Of a stretch of 44,632 bases of DNA, positions 27,609-36,643 are shown piece by piece (position 1 is the stretch's first letter; every line of letters starts with the position of its first letter). The DNA comes from Actinomycetes bacterium. Lineage in GTDB: Bacteria > Actinomycetota > Acidimicrobiia > Acidimicrobiales > JABEUL01. Location: NCBI GenBank assembly GCA_021852345.1, contig JAJZNL010000004.1, positions 1-44,632 of the forward strand, written 5' to 3'. The notes under the pieces were generated by a model. The model was not told where the DNA came from and searched no databases. It was given only the letters and a program-made list of their open reading frames with translations. A program made the position numbers and the translations under genes.

Positions 27609-28769
27609 CTATGCTTTTTCCAAAATAGTTATCCCCACTGATGCGGCATCCATTGATATAATACCTCCTGTATTTATTGCAAGGGCAGAATTTAAATTGT
27701 CTATCTGCCGTTGTTCTGCCTTCCCGGTAAGTTGAAGGTAAAGTTCATATATCTGACAAAGCCCTGTCGCTCCGATTGGATGTCCGCGAGAAACTAGTCC
27801 TCCCGACGGATTTATAATTGGACCCTTGCCTCCTAAAGTTGTGTCACCTGCTAAGGTGTGAGCTCCAGCTTCGCCTTCTTCAAATATTTCTAAGGTCTCA
27901 AGCGAGTACAACTCTTCAACGCTTGTGGCATCATGAATTTCAAGGCACTTAAAATCTTTTAATTCCATCCCCGCATCTGCAACCGTATGGTCAACACACT
28001 GTTTTAATCGTTCGTGGTATTCCATAGTTCCGTTCCCTGAGTAGCTTTTACAGTTCCGAATTTTTACGGAAGACGCAGTCCTTTCCGTTGAAATAATTAT
28101 CCCCGCTGCACCGTCTGTAAACGATGAGCACATTGGAACCGTAAGAACCGAAGACACCTTACGAGATGACAAAATCTCATCAATACTGAGTGTTTCTCTA
28201 TGCGTAGCTAATGGGTTTAAAGATCCGTGAAATCTAGACTTGGCTGCAGTAGCGGCAAATTGCTCGGTTGTAGCTAAATTATTCTCCAATAAGTATTGCC
28301 CCCAGAATTCATTAAAACCCATGAAAAGTGTTCCCTCAGACATGCGCCCGTAATCGATTTTGAGCTGTTCTCTTTCGTCCTCAGGAACACCTTGAGATAT
28401 TCCCATTAATTTAGACTCAATTGGTAAATATGATAGGTATTCTACTCCCAAGATCATTATATTTCCACCAGGCTCAAGTATGCGACAACCTAAATCCAAC
28501 CCGACAGATCCACCCGCACAGGCAGATTCAATGCTATAAAAGGGCACTGGTCCGATACCTAAATGTCTGAGCCATGCCTGAGGTTTAATACTTGCCTGCC
28601 TCAGTGATGTTGCTCCAAATAAGTTCGATAATATGACGGCCTGCAATGAGTTCGGATCGACATTGTATTGCTTGATGAGATCGTCAAAAACTTGGCTGAG
28701 CATTAGTGTCTCATTTTGCCCTTTTGAACGAATTGGAGTCATGGCAGCCGCATTAATAAAAATGTTCAT
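27609..28769 (-). CDS. Thiolase-family protein, SCP-x/acetyl-CoA acetyltransferase-like
   Basis: Member of the thiolase superfamily acting on CoA esters. Visible are the acyl-accepting Cys84 in SIESACAGGS, the HDATSVEE segment (His279, equivalent to the HDAF/HDCF motif), and GHPIGATG with His330. The last catalytic cysteine of classical thiolases (CxGGGxG) is absent; the region reads NTGGIISMD, as in SCP-x type or other unconventional thiolases. At 386 aa the length is normal. No hydratase or dehydrogenase of beta-oxidation lies next to it. The neighbouring oxidoreductase is on the same strand after a 197-nt gap. Either cleavage or condensation is possible. Confidence 0.85.
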   Translation of the reverse strand: MNIFINAAAMTPIRSKGQNETLMLSQVFDDLIKQYNVDPNSLQAVILSNLFGATSLRQASIKPQAWLRHLGIGPVPFYSIESACAGGSVGLDLGCRILEPGGNIMILGVEYLSYLPIESKLMGISQGVPEDEREQLKIDYGRMSEGTLFMGFNEFWGQYLLENNLATTEQFAATAAKSRFHGSLNPLATHRETLSIDEILSSRKVSSVLTVPMCSSFTDGAAGIIISTERTASSVKIRNCKSYSGNGTMEYHERLKQCVDHTVADAGMELKDFKCLEIHDATSVEELYSLETLEIFEEGEAGAHTLAGDTTLGGKGPIINPSGGLVSRGHPIGATGLCQIYELYLQLTGKAEQRQIDNLNSALAINTGGIISMDAASVGITILEKA

Positions 28770-28966
28770 TAAGGTAATTTTACCAAAGTTAATTTAAACA
28801 ATGCATCAAGTCTAGAGTTTAAAGTTTACAAATTGTAGTACTCGTATTTATAATCCTTATTCGTCCAATTTCTAATTAGGTGCTAAATGGAATAAATTGG
28901 CGTTGCAGGTTGCCGATTTTGATGTCAAATTAAATTGCTGGATTAAATCTATTCGGTAGCAAAAAC

Positions 28967-29878
28967 TTAATTAAAATTTAATAAAGATTGAATTTCTAAA
29001 AAATCGTCGATTGGATCCGTAGTCGGCCAAAAAGTACTTATGTGTTCTAAACCGCTGTCTATGAACGTCTGGATTTGATTTGCACACTGCTTAAGGTTAC
29101 CGGAAATAACATATTTGGAGAAATGCTCATATGGAATTCCGAAAAGACTGCTGAACCGTTTAGCATTGGCTGAAATTTGAAAATCGTCACCATTGTTTAT
29201 TAATAATGTAACACCGTATTTAATTGGCTTGCGGTTACTGAAGTCTTGATTTATCATAAAATTGATTTTTTCTTTTGCAAAGTTCAATTCGTTTAATCCG
29301 ATAAACAGAGGCATCCAACCGTCGGCATATTTTACAACCCGTTGCAATGCTCTATCACCACCTCTGTTCCCGAGCCACAGAGGAATATTGCTGAATTGCT
29401 TCTCTTCGAAATAGATTTCATTATTTGACCTGTTTAAATGAAATCCATTGTCAAATATCTTTGCTAATAAGTTTAAGTCGGAATCAAACAACTTGGCTCG
29501 TTTTGTAAAATCGGTACCCATTATTTGATACTCACCTTCTACAGTTCCCAAACCTAATCCTAAAGTCAACCTTTCGCCGGCAATATCATAAATATCGCTT
29601 AGCTGCTTGGCTAAAATTATGATTGAATTATGTCGTAACGGTAGTTGAAGAACCATCGAACCAATATTAATTTTGGAAGTAGCAGCCGCAATTGATGCTA
29701 TTGTAATTATTTGCTCAACGGTTGAGGTCTGCCAGTATATGTGGTCCATGACCCAAATAGCCCCAACGCCCTTGTTCTCGCATCTAACAGCAAAGTCAGT
29801 TAACCATCTTAGATTAGGTTTATTAATTTGGTCAAAGGCTATGTTGGGGACAAAGAGACTAAGTCTTGGAATCGGCAT
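28967..29878 (-). CDS. Luciferase-like (LLM class) flavin/F420-dependent oxidoreductase
   Basis: TIM-barrel oxidoreductase of the bacterial luciferase family. Family features are GAIWVMDHIYWQ near residue 40, the TSKINIGSMVLQLPLRHN strand-and-loop region, RLTLGLGLGTVEGEY, and the late IPLWLGNRGGDRALQRVVKYADGW core. At 303 aa it is typical of F420-dependent members common in actinobacteria; FMN use cannot be excluded. The start is the ATG at 29878. It lies 197 nt upstream (transcriptionally) of the thiolase gene and 57 nt downstream of the acyltransferase. The substrate is unknown. Confidence 0.88.
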   Translation of the reverse strand: MPIPRLSLFVPNIAFDQINKPNLRWLTDFAVRCENKGVGAIWVMDHIYWQTSTVEQIITIASIAAATSKINIGSMVLQLPLRHNSIIILAKQLSDIYDIAGERLTLGLGLGTVEGEYQIMGTDFTKRAKLFDSDLNLLAKIFDNGFHLNRSNNEIYFEEKQFSNIPLWLGNRGGDRALQRVVKYADGWMPLFIGLNELNFAKEKINFMINQDFSNRKPIKYGVTLLINNGDDFQISANAKRFSSLFGIPYEHFSKYVISGNLKQCANQIQTFIDSGLEHISTFWPTTDPIDDFLEIQSLLNFN

Positions 29879-29935
29879 TTTTAATTTGTCTCAAAAATCG
29901 AATAGCGAAAAATGGTCATCACGGCTATCTTAATA

Positions 29936-31081
29936 TCATAAAGTTGCTGCATCAGGTTTTAATTTATCTGGGGTGAAATTCCTTCGCCGTATCTTTTTCA
30001 TTGGCACTTCAATTAAATTGTAGAGTATCTCGGTGCATATGGCAATGATTACCAATCTAATACCGAACAGCAAGAATAGATTCATTTTAGGCAAATAGTT
30101 TAACGTATATATAATTACTATCCAGTGTATAAGGTAAAGACTATATGTAACTTCTCCACAGTGAACTAAAATTTTATTTCGCAAAAATCTTATTAATTTA
30201 GGGTTTGGTTTTGAGACTAGGTAGAGTAGTGTTACGACTGAGCCAAATTGTGTTATTGGCATTGCCCATGTGTAAGCTGCTGTAGTGTCCCACTGTACGA
30301 AAATTAAAACATAGAGCATAATAACGGTGCATACAATTGTCAGATATTTTAGAATAGTTAAGGCTTTTTGAGTCAAGTTTGTAAATCGACCTTGGTTTAG
30401 GAAAATTGCCAACAAGCAACCGTACATTAGTGCGTCAGCTCTCGTGTGGAAGGTGTAATAAACCATACGGGGATCGTGATATAGCTCCCAAATAGTTACC
30501 CTGGATGCCGTAAATGCAAAAAGTAAAACAAAAGCTACAATCGTAAGTCCGCGAATGTTGCGTTTCTTGACAATAAAGTAAATTACGAGTAGCGACCACA
30601 TTAAGTAAAATTGTTCTTCAACAGAAACTGTCCAAGTGTGTGCAAACATAGAGAATTTTTGGTTAAACAAATTTAGCCCTACTCGATAGTCCTCCAAGAA
30701 TGTCAATGAAAAAAGACCGTCACGCAATACCATGTGATTGTAATCACCTTGGTGGACGATCCACCCTAAAACAGCAGTGATAACAAAAACGCCTAGAAGC
30801 GGCGGAAATATTTTGGCTAAACGACGTTCATAAAATTTTTTTAAGCTAATTGTGCCAGTTCTGTCAAACTCCGTGAGCAAAAGGGTAGTGATTAAAAATC
30901 CGCTGAGACCGAACCACCAGCTAAGTACCATCCAATCGCCAAAAGCCCAGGAGGCAGAATTATGGGCAACTAAAACCAAAAATGCCAACGGAAATCTTAG
31001 AGTGGTGAGCTCAGGTCTGTTGCCAAGAACAAATTTGTTTTTTAAATTTGAAATTTCGGTTGTCATCCTATTGGTTTTCAA
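29936..31081 (-). CDS. Acyltransferase 3 family membrane protein (OafA/YrhL-like)
   Basis: Membrane O-acyltransferase that typically acetylates exported sugars or polysaccharides. The conserved first helix reads LRFPLAFLVLVAHN with the active-site His40, followed by WFGLSGFLITTLLL and FYERRLAKIFPPL, both signature stretches. About ten helices follow. At 381 aa it is the form without an SGNH domain. An ATG at 31066 is an alternative start. It is on the same strand as the oxidoreductase (57 nt apart), but no polysaccharide operon surrounds it. Confidence 0.92.
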   Translation of the reverse strand: MKTNRMTTEISNLKNKFVLGNRPELTTLRFPLAFLVLVAHNSASWAFGDWMVLSWWFGLSGFLITTLLLTEFDRTGTISLKKFYERRLAKIFPPLLGVFVITAVLGWIVHQGDYNHMVLRDGLFSLTFLEDYRVGLNLFNQKFSMFAHTWTVSVEEQFYLMWSLLVIYFIVKKRNIRGLTIVAFVLLFAFTASRVTIWELYHDPRMVYYTFHTRADALMYGCLLAIFLNQGRFTNLTQKALTILKYLTIVCTVIMLYVLIFVQWDTTAAYTWAMPITQFGSVVTLLYLVSKPNPKLIRFLRNKILVHCGEVTYSLYLIHWIVIIYTLNYLPKMNLFLLFGIRLVIIAICTEILYNLIEVPMKKIRRRNFTPDKLKPDAATL

Positions 31082-31558
31082 TTTATATGTTCAGGTCGAT
31101 TTGTTTTTAGATATTTTAGTGATCTAACCATTGCGTTAGAGTTAATAGGTTCATTGCTGTGATTGATCGGCCTATTTTCTGTTAGCCACCAGGTGTAAAA
31201 CTGCCCAATGCTGTTAAATTTAAATCTATCTTAATATTATTGGCATGCCTTAAAAATCTCATGCATTGAAGCTGTTGATGGTTTTATGGTCGCTATAATC
31301 TTAATAATTTTAATCAAAATTAAAATAAATTGCTCATTGTCACTCTAATCGTACGATTAAACTAACTGATTGCAACTTTGCAAATTGACTATAAAGGAAT
31401 GCTTTCCAAAGTAATTGCATTGCAAATACTTTTGTTTCTAAAATTAGGGTTTAATATTGTTGAACTTGTCCAAATTTGGCTTTTCGGTCTGATCAGGTAT
31501 TATTGAATTCAGTAATGCGATTAAAGGGAGATTTAACAGGTTTAAATTAAGTTGTAAC
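31082..31558. other. Intergenic region with a perfect 14-bp palindrome
   Basis: 477 bp, AT-rich, non-coding, upstream of the acyltransferase and downstream of the lipoprotein (both minus). TAATCGTACGATTA at 31346-31359 is a perfect palindrome without spacer, the form of a dimeric repressor operator. Nothing else stands out. Confidence 0.45.
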
Positions 31559-32362
31559 TTATTTGTTACTGGTATTTGAATAATATTGTTCAATATTATT
31601 CAAATATGTTTGCATAAGGGGCGTTAGTTCGTTAAATACTGATTTTGCATTTGTGAAAGAGGTCATATATATGACGGCTCTTCCTTGCTGTGCAAACAAA
31701 AAGTTAAAATAGCCAACCGCGGGTAAAGTTTTTGGAATAACTTCACCAGTAGCCAAGATATTTATCTCAGGAGGATTATACTGGTTCAGCACGTTTTCTG
31801 TATCACTGTTAAGACTAAGTTTGTTGCTTAAATTAATATCTATTTCGTTATAAAGTTCCTTAATGAAACAGTTGGCACCAGTTGAATTTTTAAGAGAATT
31901 CATGAACTGTAAAGCTATTTGCGAGTTTTGAAACATAAGGATTGATGGGGCAAAAATAAGTGTCGGTGGATTTTGTGTCGATCCAGGGGACTTATTTGGT
32001 AATTTTACATAGTAAGGAGTTGAATAGCTAGCATTTAGGCTGTTGGTATTAATAGACATACAGCTTATAAGTTGATTCACTTCTGAAGCGTTTAATCCAC
32101 CGATTTGATAAAAAGAAAATGTATTATAGCCCAGGTTTAGATAATTCTGTGAGTCAAGGGTAGTTTTGGCTAAATTAAAATCTTGAAAGTTGGACTCTAC
32201 GAATAAATTTGAATTTTTTAGCGGGTTTATAGAATTGATGGGATTTGTTGGCTTACTCCCTCCACATGAGCTGAGTGCGATTCCAAATAGTGTTACAGCA
32301 AGAAATACAGTAAATATTTTGAAAATATTTAATTTTGATTTAAGAGAATAAAATTTGCTCAT
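31559..32362 (-). CDS. Small secreted lipoprotein of unknown function
   Basis: Not recognised. A Lys-rich start and hydrophobic stretch lead to a lipobox with Cys33 (LSSC), so it should be exported and lipid-anchored. The mature part (about 235 aa) is rich in Asn, Ser and Tyr, with two further cysteines (about 94 and 165) that could pair outside the cell. The C-terminus is encoded over a near-perfect 34-bp palindrome (31573-31606). It resembles the lipoprotein at 4109-5296 in general style, not in sequence. It lies between the epimerase and the acyltransferase on the same strand with long gaps, so probably has its own promoter. Confidence 0.75.
   Translation of the reverse strand: MSKFYSLKSKLNIFKIFTVFLAVTLFGIALSSCGGSKPTNPINSINPLKNSNLFVESNFQDFNLAKTTLDSQNYLNLGYNTFSFYQIGGLNASEVNQLISCMSINTNSLNASYSTPYYVKLPNKSPGSTQNPPTLIFAPSILMFQNSQIALQFMNSLKNSTGANCFIKELYNEIDINLSNKLSLNSDTENVLNQYNPPEINILATGEVIPKTLPAVGYFNFLFAQQGRAVIYMTSFTNAKSVFNELTPLMQTYLNNIEQYYSNTSNK
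31573..31606. repeat. 34-bp near-perfect palindrome inside a coding 3' end
   Basis: Two exact 16-bp arms (TATTTGAATAATATTG and its reverse complement) flank TT. The sequence encodes residues near the lipoprotein C-terminus. It could fold as an AT-rich hairpin at the end of the mRNA or serve as a binding or insertion site. Confidence 0.8.
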
Positions 32363-32680
32363 AAAATTATTTCACATTCTTTAGCAGCCGCAAAACCTTT
32401 GTCACATAATAGTCTATATTTTAGGAACCTGCTATTGAGCGGTAATGTTGACTTAGGCGATAAAATAAATAAGAATAGACGATGATACAACTATTATTGC
32501 CTTGTTATATATTATTGCTTTGTTATAGCGTAATGCAAGTTTACTAAATTGTAGCCATAGTCTTAGTCGATGGTCAGTTTTTTGATTTTATTTATTCAAG
32601 TTGTTAATGCCTGAATGACCATTTTGGCATTAATCGATCCGAATCAATTAAGGTGAAAATAATTTTAGATTGGTTTTCAC
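32363..32680. other. Intergenic region with an 18-bp tandem duplication
   Basis: 318 bp without a gene, upstream of the lipoprotein. ATTATTGCCTTGTTATAT (32493-32510) is repeated at 32511-32528 with two changes. No promoter is clear. Confidence 0.45.
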
Positions 32681-33592
32681 TTAAAGTCTTTTAAATTCGT
32701 CTTCTAAAAATTCGCCTAAGTCATTATTTTCAAATTTAAAGTTATCGTCGGTAAGAACTTTTGGTAAAATTTTTTGGGACGTAAAGAGAAGCTGTTCTGT
32801 CATTTCGGCACCTAAGATTAGTTTTAACGGCGATCGGGGAACCGTGAATATGGTTGGGCGACCCAACGCATTCCCAAGAGCTTTGGTGAATTGGTAATTG
32901 GTAACTGGGCTTGGATTGGTTAAATTTACCGGTCCAATAATACTGTTATTCATACAATATTCAATCGCTCGTACCTCGTCATTTAAAGATATCCAACTCA
33001 TCCACTGCTTCCCACTTGACAAAACCCCTCCAAGTCCAGTTTTAAATAAATTCAACTGCTTTTTAAGTACTCCACCGTCTTTTGATAAAACTATGCCCGA
33101 CCGCAGATACGTTACGTTTTGACCAAACGACGATGCAGTTTTCTCCCATTTAACACAAACTTCAGACAAAAAATCCGAACCGGGTTTAGAGTCTTCGTCT
33201 GTCATCTGTTCACCTGTATTTCCATAAATTCCGATTGCTGATGCCGATAGAAAACCTTTGGGTTTTAAATTAAATTGGTTGATAAGTTCAATAAAGAATT
33301 CTGTTGCTTGAATCCGACTTTGTAAAATTTCTTGCCTTACTTTTGAATTCCATCGCTTAGCACCGATAGAAAATCCCGCTAGGTTGACTGCAAAGTCTGC
33401 TTGTTCGATCTTGCTCAAATCCTTTTTATCAACAGTTTTTGTGCTGGGATCCCAGAGAATATCCGTACAGTTATCGGGCTGGTAACTGGTTTTTGTGCGA
33501 ACAAGCCTATAGACTACGTGTTTATCTTTCAGTAATCTGTCGACTAATCTTGTGCCGATTAATCCTGTCGATCCGCTAATAATTATTCTCAT
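32681..33592 (-). CDS. TIGR01777 family NAD(P)-dependent epimerase/dehydratase-like protein
   Basis: Short-chain dehydrogenase/epimerase fold (YfcH/SulA-like). The nucleotide-binding GSTGLIG lies at 7-13, VNLAG and the WNSKVRQEI segment follow, then a SASAIGIYGN strand with the catalytic tyrosine. The C-terminal DUF1731 part contains RSPLKLILGAEM. At 303 aa it is normal. The physiological substrate of the family is not established. It is divergent from the ATP synthase operon. Confidence 0.92.
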   Translation of the reverse strand: MRIIISGSTGLIGTRLVDRLLKDKHVVYRLVRTKTSYQPDNCTDILWDPSTKTVDKKDLSKIEQADFAVNLAGFSIGAKRWNSKVRQEILQSRIQATEFFIELINQFNLKPKGFLSASAIGIYGNTGEQMTDEDSKPGSDFLSEVCVKWEKTASSFGQNVTYLRSGIVLSKDGGVLKKQLNLFKTGLGGVLSSGKQWMSWISLNDEVRAIEYCMNNSIIGPVNLTNPSPVTNYQFTKALGNALGRPTIFTVPRSPLKLILGAEMTEQLLFTSQKILPKVLTDDNFKFENNDLGEFLEDEFKRL

Positions 33593-34279
33593 TATATATC
33601 TAATTGTTTTAGGCAGTCGGCGTTATTAAGAACTTGCAGATGAAATATCTCATAGCTGCTGAGCTTATATTGATGAGGTTTTATATAGTTGGGACTATTT
33701 AAAAGTTATTTCACCTAGCTTATTAAAGTCTCCTCAATTACGTTGCATTTTACGTTGTATTTAAAATCTTATAATGAAGTGATCTAAGTTGAACACAATT
33801 TTCAATTGATTTATTTGCTTAGTTATGTGACGTAGCCACATAACCCTAAAGCAAAAAATACGGCTTTATAAAACTTAACAATGAAGCCCGGCTAATTTTG
33901 GTAAAAGAAAGCTTAACTTATTTACAGACTACTATCAAAAGAATAAGTGTAGGTGAATTTTGTTAGACAATGCTCGGGTCTTGTCTAGCAAGTAAGTTTT
34001 GTCTACGAATTTAACTATTTAACACATCGTCTAATTTTTAAAAATGCAAAATTTTAGTTGTGGGGTAATTATTTTTAAGGGTGAAAAGCTCAATTAATAG
34101 CTGGTTAAAAAATTTACTTCAATTTATCACCAAAGATTTTGGTCATAAAAATGGATGGTATCTTAGGGCGGATCTAAATTAACCAGCCAAAATTTGTCTA
34201 AGATTAAGGTTAATACACTCTAATAACCAATTGCCAGTATGACTGAGGATTGGTTTTAAATGTACCCAACATTTATATC
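33593..34279. promoter_or_regulatory. Divergent region upstream of the ATP synthase operon
   Basis: About 690 bp without a gene; it must contain the promoters of the epimerase (-) and the atp operon (+). It holds a hairpin at 33814-33855: GTTATGTG (33822-33829) pairs with CACATAAC (33837-33844), and TTTGCTT with AAGCAAA extends the stem. No promoter hexamers are convincing. Confidence 0.4.
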
Positions 34280-34588
34280 ATGGAAGAAGCTGAGGCAAAT
34301 AGGAACAGAGGATACGAGCTGGATGCTGCCTCTGATGACTCACAAAATGTCTTAAAGAAAGAGCCAATACCAGGCCAAAATAATACCGAACAAGATGGAC
34401 CGGGGTTGTTTCAATTGGTGGGGCTTGGGCTAAATTTGGTCGCAGATATAGTGGGATTGACACTTGTTGGGATAGGCTTGGATTTCGTGCTAAAATCTTA
34501 TCCGGTATTTACTTCCATTGGAGTATTTACCGGAATTGCTGTTGCCAGCATATCGACGTGGATGCTGATGCGGAAATTTCTTAAGTGA
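34280..34588 (+). CDS. AtpZ/AtpI-like small membrane protein
   Basis: A hydrophilic acidic N-terminal part (about 1-45) is followed by two membrane helices (about 48-68 and 74-95) and a short basic end. The size, two-helix layout and position ahead of the ATP synthase genes match the AtpZ family, thought to act with AtpI in magnesium/calcium supply or assembly of the c-ring. I chose the ATG at 34280, since the upstream 10 codons have no ribosome binding site; none is strong for 34280 either. AtpI follows after 34 nt. Confidence 0.6.
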   Translation: MEEAEANRNRGYELDAASDDSQNVLKKEPIPGQNNTEQDGPGLFQLVGLGLNLVADIVGLTLVGIGLDFVLKSYPVFTSIGVFTGIAVASISTWMLMRKFLK

Positions 34589-34622
34589 AATTTAACGCAC
34601 AAGTATGAGATTGGAGAGGAAC

Positions 34623-35027
34623 ATGGCGGTAACGCCGCCAAACACTAACGTAAAGATGTTAAGCAGTGCCGTACGCAAAACGGTTCTGATTTCATTGGCA
34701 ATCGCTGCAATTGGATTTATCGTATCTGTTATAGTTAATTTTGCATTTTTGGGAGTTGGTTTAATAGTAGGTACTTTACTCGGAGCTTTGAATTTGCGTC
34801 TAATGGATTCCAAGGTTGCAAAAGCGAAGTATGAAGGTACTAAAATGGCCAAAAAAGGCATAGCAATTCAGTCTGCGGGAAGGCTTTTGGGTGTTACTGG
34901 TGTTATTCTAGGGTCGGGGTTTATAAATGTGTTTTTGGCTATAGGAATCCTGCTTGGAATTGTTATCTTTCAAGCGGTTTTATTGTTGAATATGTTAAAG
35001 AATCTTAATTCAAGCGGAGCGTTTTAA
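34623..35027 (+). CDS. atpI: ATP synthase subunit I (AtpI-like)
   Basis: Small membrane protein of about 134 aa with four predicted helices in two hairpins, as in ATP synthase protein I, an assembly factor for the c-ring. I chose the ATG at 34623 because GGAGAGG lies just before it; the earlier ATG at 34605 would place that site inside the gene. It ends 10 nt before atpB, the normal position. Confidence 0.72.
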   Translation: MAVTPPNTNVKMLSSAVRKTVLISLAIAAIGFIVSVIVNFAFLGVGLIVGTLLGALNLRLMDSKVAKAKYEGTKMAKKGIAIQSAGRLLGVTGVILGSGFINVFLAIGILLGIVIFQAVLLLNMLKNLNSSGAF

Positions 35028-35037
35028 CGGATTGGTA

Positions 35038-35730
35038 ATGATGTTAGCTACCATAAATATTTCAGTAGGTAATCATGTTGTTAGACATTTGGGTCCGCTT
35101 GCCTTTAATATGGATACTATATTGTCGACTGTGGTGGCAGGGGCAATCGTATTAATACTCGGTTTCGCTATGAGAGTAAAGGTTACAAGCGGAGTTCCTA
35201 ATGGTCTTCAGCTATTTTTCGAAAAAGTCGTAGGCGATATTCAAGATCTGGTCGAATCGTCAATTGGAAAAAGAACCTCCAGATTGGTGCCTTTAGCCTT
35301 TTCCCTCTTTATGTTTATCCTTGTGGCAAACTGGTTGTCACTTATACCTACCGGGTATCCAACACCTTTGCTGCCCGCACCAGCCGAAGATGTAAACACC
35401 ACTTATGCGCTGGCTTTCATCGTAATAATAATAGTTCACGCGGGAGGAATGAGGGCTAAACGTTTTAGATACTTTGGACACTTTAAAAACCCGTTGAATC
35501 TAGTCGAAGAGATCGTAAAACCTGTAACGCTTGCTTTGCGTTTATTTGGTAACATATTTACCGGCGGATTGATTGTGCTGTTAATTGGCGCACTGTTGCC
35601 GGTCTATTTCGTACCGTTTGTAACGGTAGTTTGGAAATTGTTCGATATGTTTATTGGTCTGATCCAGGCCTTTATCTTTGCTCTTTTGACAATCGTCTAT
35701 TATGGATTGGCTGTCGAGGAAAATCATTAA
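35038..35730 (+). CDS. atpB: ATP synthase subunit a
   Basis: Stator membrane subunit forming the proton half-channels with the c-ring. The essential arginine lies in the penultimate-helix motif VTLALRLFGNIFTGG, and the last helix carries FIGLIQAFIFALLTIVYY with the conserved glutamine. At about 230 aa it is of usual length. The start is probably ATG 35038 or 35041; an upstream TTG at 35032 is also in frame. It is second or third in the operon. Confidence 0.95.
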   Translation: MMLATINISVGNHVVRHLGPLAFNMDTILSTVVAGAIVLILGFAMRVKVTSGVPNGLQLFFEKVVGDIQDLVESSIGKRTSRLVPLAFSLFMFILVANWLSLIPTGYPTPLLPAPAEDVNTTYALAFIVIIIVHAGGMRAKRFRYFGHFKNPLNLVEEIVKPVTLALRLFGNIFTGGLIVLLIGALLPVYFVPFVTVVWKLFDMFIGLIQAFIFALLTIVYYGLAVEENH

Positions 35731-35774
35731 ATTTAATTACCCAAAAAAAATAAAAAAGAAATATTGGAGGAAAT

Positions 35775-36029
35775 ATGGCAACAAATATGCAACATGCTGT
35801 TGAAATGGCGGGCGCTATGGTCGGTGGAGGCTTGGCCTTAGGTGGCGGTGCAGTCGGAGCATCCATCGGTGACGGGCTTGCCGGTTCGCAGACCATTGCG
35901 GCAATTGCCAGGCAACCTGAAGCTGAAAACAAAGCTAGGACATACCTATTTATTACAGTAGGTTTGGCAGAAGCTATGTACTTTATTAATCTGGCTTTCA
36001 TGGCACTTTTTGTATTCGTCTTAAAGTAA
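35775..36029 (+). CDS. atpE: ATP synthase subunit c
   Basis: Proteolipid of the rotating ring; two helices joined by the polar loop ARQPE (45-49). The ion-binding carboxylate is Glu66 in GLAEAMY, followed by Ala, not the Ser/Thr seen in sodium-type rings, so a proton-driven enzyme is expected. The first helix is glycine-rich ([18 protein letters not shown]). At 84 aa it is normal. A strong ribosome binding site GGAGGAA precedes the ATG, fitting the high copy number needed. Confidence 0.97.
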   Translation: MATNMQHAVEMAGAMVGGGLALGGGAVGASIGDGLAGSQTIAAIARQPEAENKARTYLFITVGLAEAMYFINLAFMALFVFVLK

Positions 36030-36124
36030 TTTTAAGAACGAATACAAATACATTTAATATTGTCCGTAGGTTTTAGAAATTTTAATGCTTACGAGTAAGT
36101 TGTGGCTGTATATTAGGAGAAAAC

Positions 36125-36634
36125 ATGTTATTGGCTACCAGTGACTTTTTATTGCCAAACGGTACGTTTTTTGCGGAAATAATTGCATTTTTAATTGTAT
36201 TGTTTGTGCTGTGGAAGTGGGTACTTCCACCTGTTGTAAAAGCAATGGACGATCGTAAGGAATTCATACGGTCATCAATTGAGTCTGCGAGTTCACAAAA
36301 AGCGGAAGCAGAAGCTTATAAGGCCGAAGCTCAAGCCTCAATCGATACCGCAAAAGCTGAGGCTCGTTCCATAGTAGCTAAAGCCAATGCCGTAGCCGCT
36401 CAATTAAAAGAAGAGGGTAGACAAAGAGGTCAAGATGAATATGACCGACTAGTTGCGTTAGCTCAAAGCGATATTCAGCAGAGTAAGAACAAAGCGGTTG
36501 AAGAGGTTCAAAAAGATTTTGGTCAATTGGTAATTACCGCTGCCGAAAAAATAATTGGCGAAGAGTTGGATTTAAACAAGCACGAACGAATTATAAACGA
36601 AGCCATCGATACTACTAGTAGGGGAATCGGTTAA
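36125..36634 (+). CDS. atpF: ATP synthase subunit b
   Basis: Peripheral stalk subunit. One N-terminal membrane helix (about 15-38, AEIIAFLIVLFVLWKWVL) is followed by a long charged, Ala-rich helix that dimerises. At 169 aa the length is normal. The ATG follows TTAGGAGAAAAC. It is separate from the delta subunit, unlike the atpFH fusion of mycobacteria. Confidence 0.95.
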   Translation: MLLATSDFLLPNGTFFAEIIAFLIVLFVLWKWVLPPVVKAMDDRKEFIRSSIESASSQKAEAEAYKAEAQASIDTAKAEARSIVAKANAVAAQLKEEGRQRGQDEYDRLVALAQSDIQQSKNKAVEEVQKDFGQLVITAAEKIIGEELDLNKHERIINEAIDTTSRGIG

Positions 36635-36643
36635 TAAACGACG

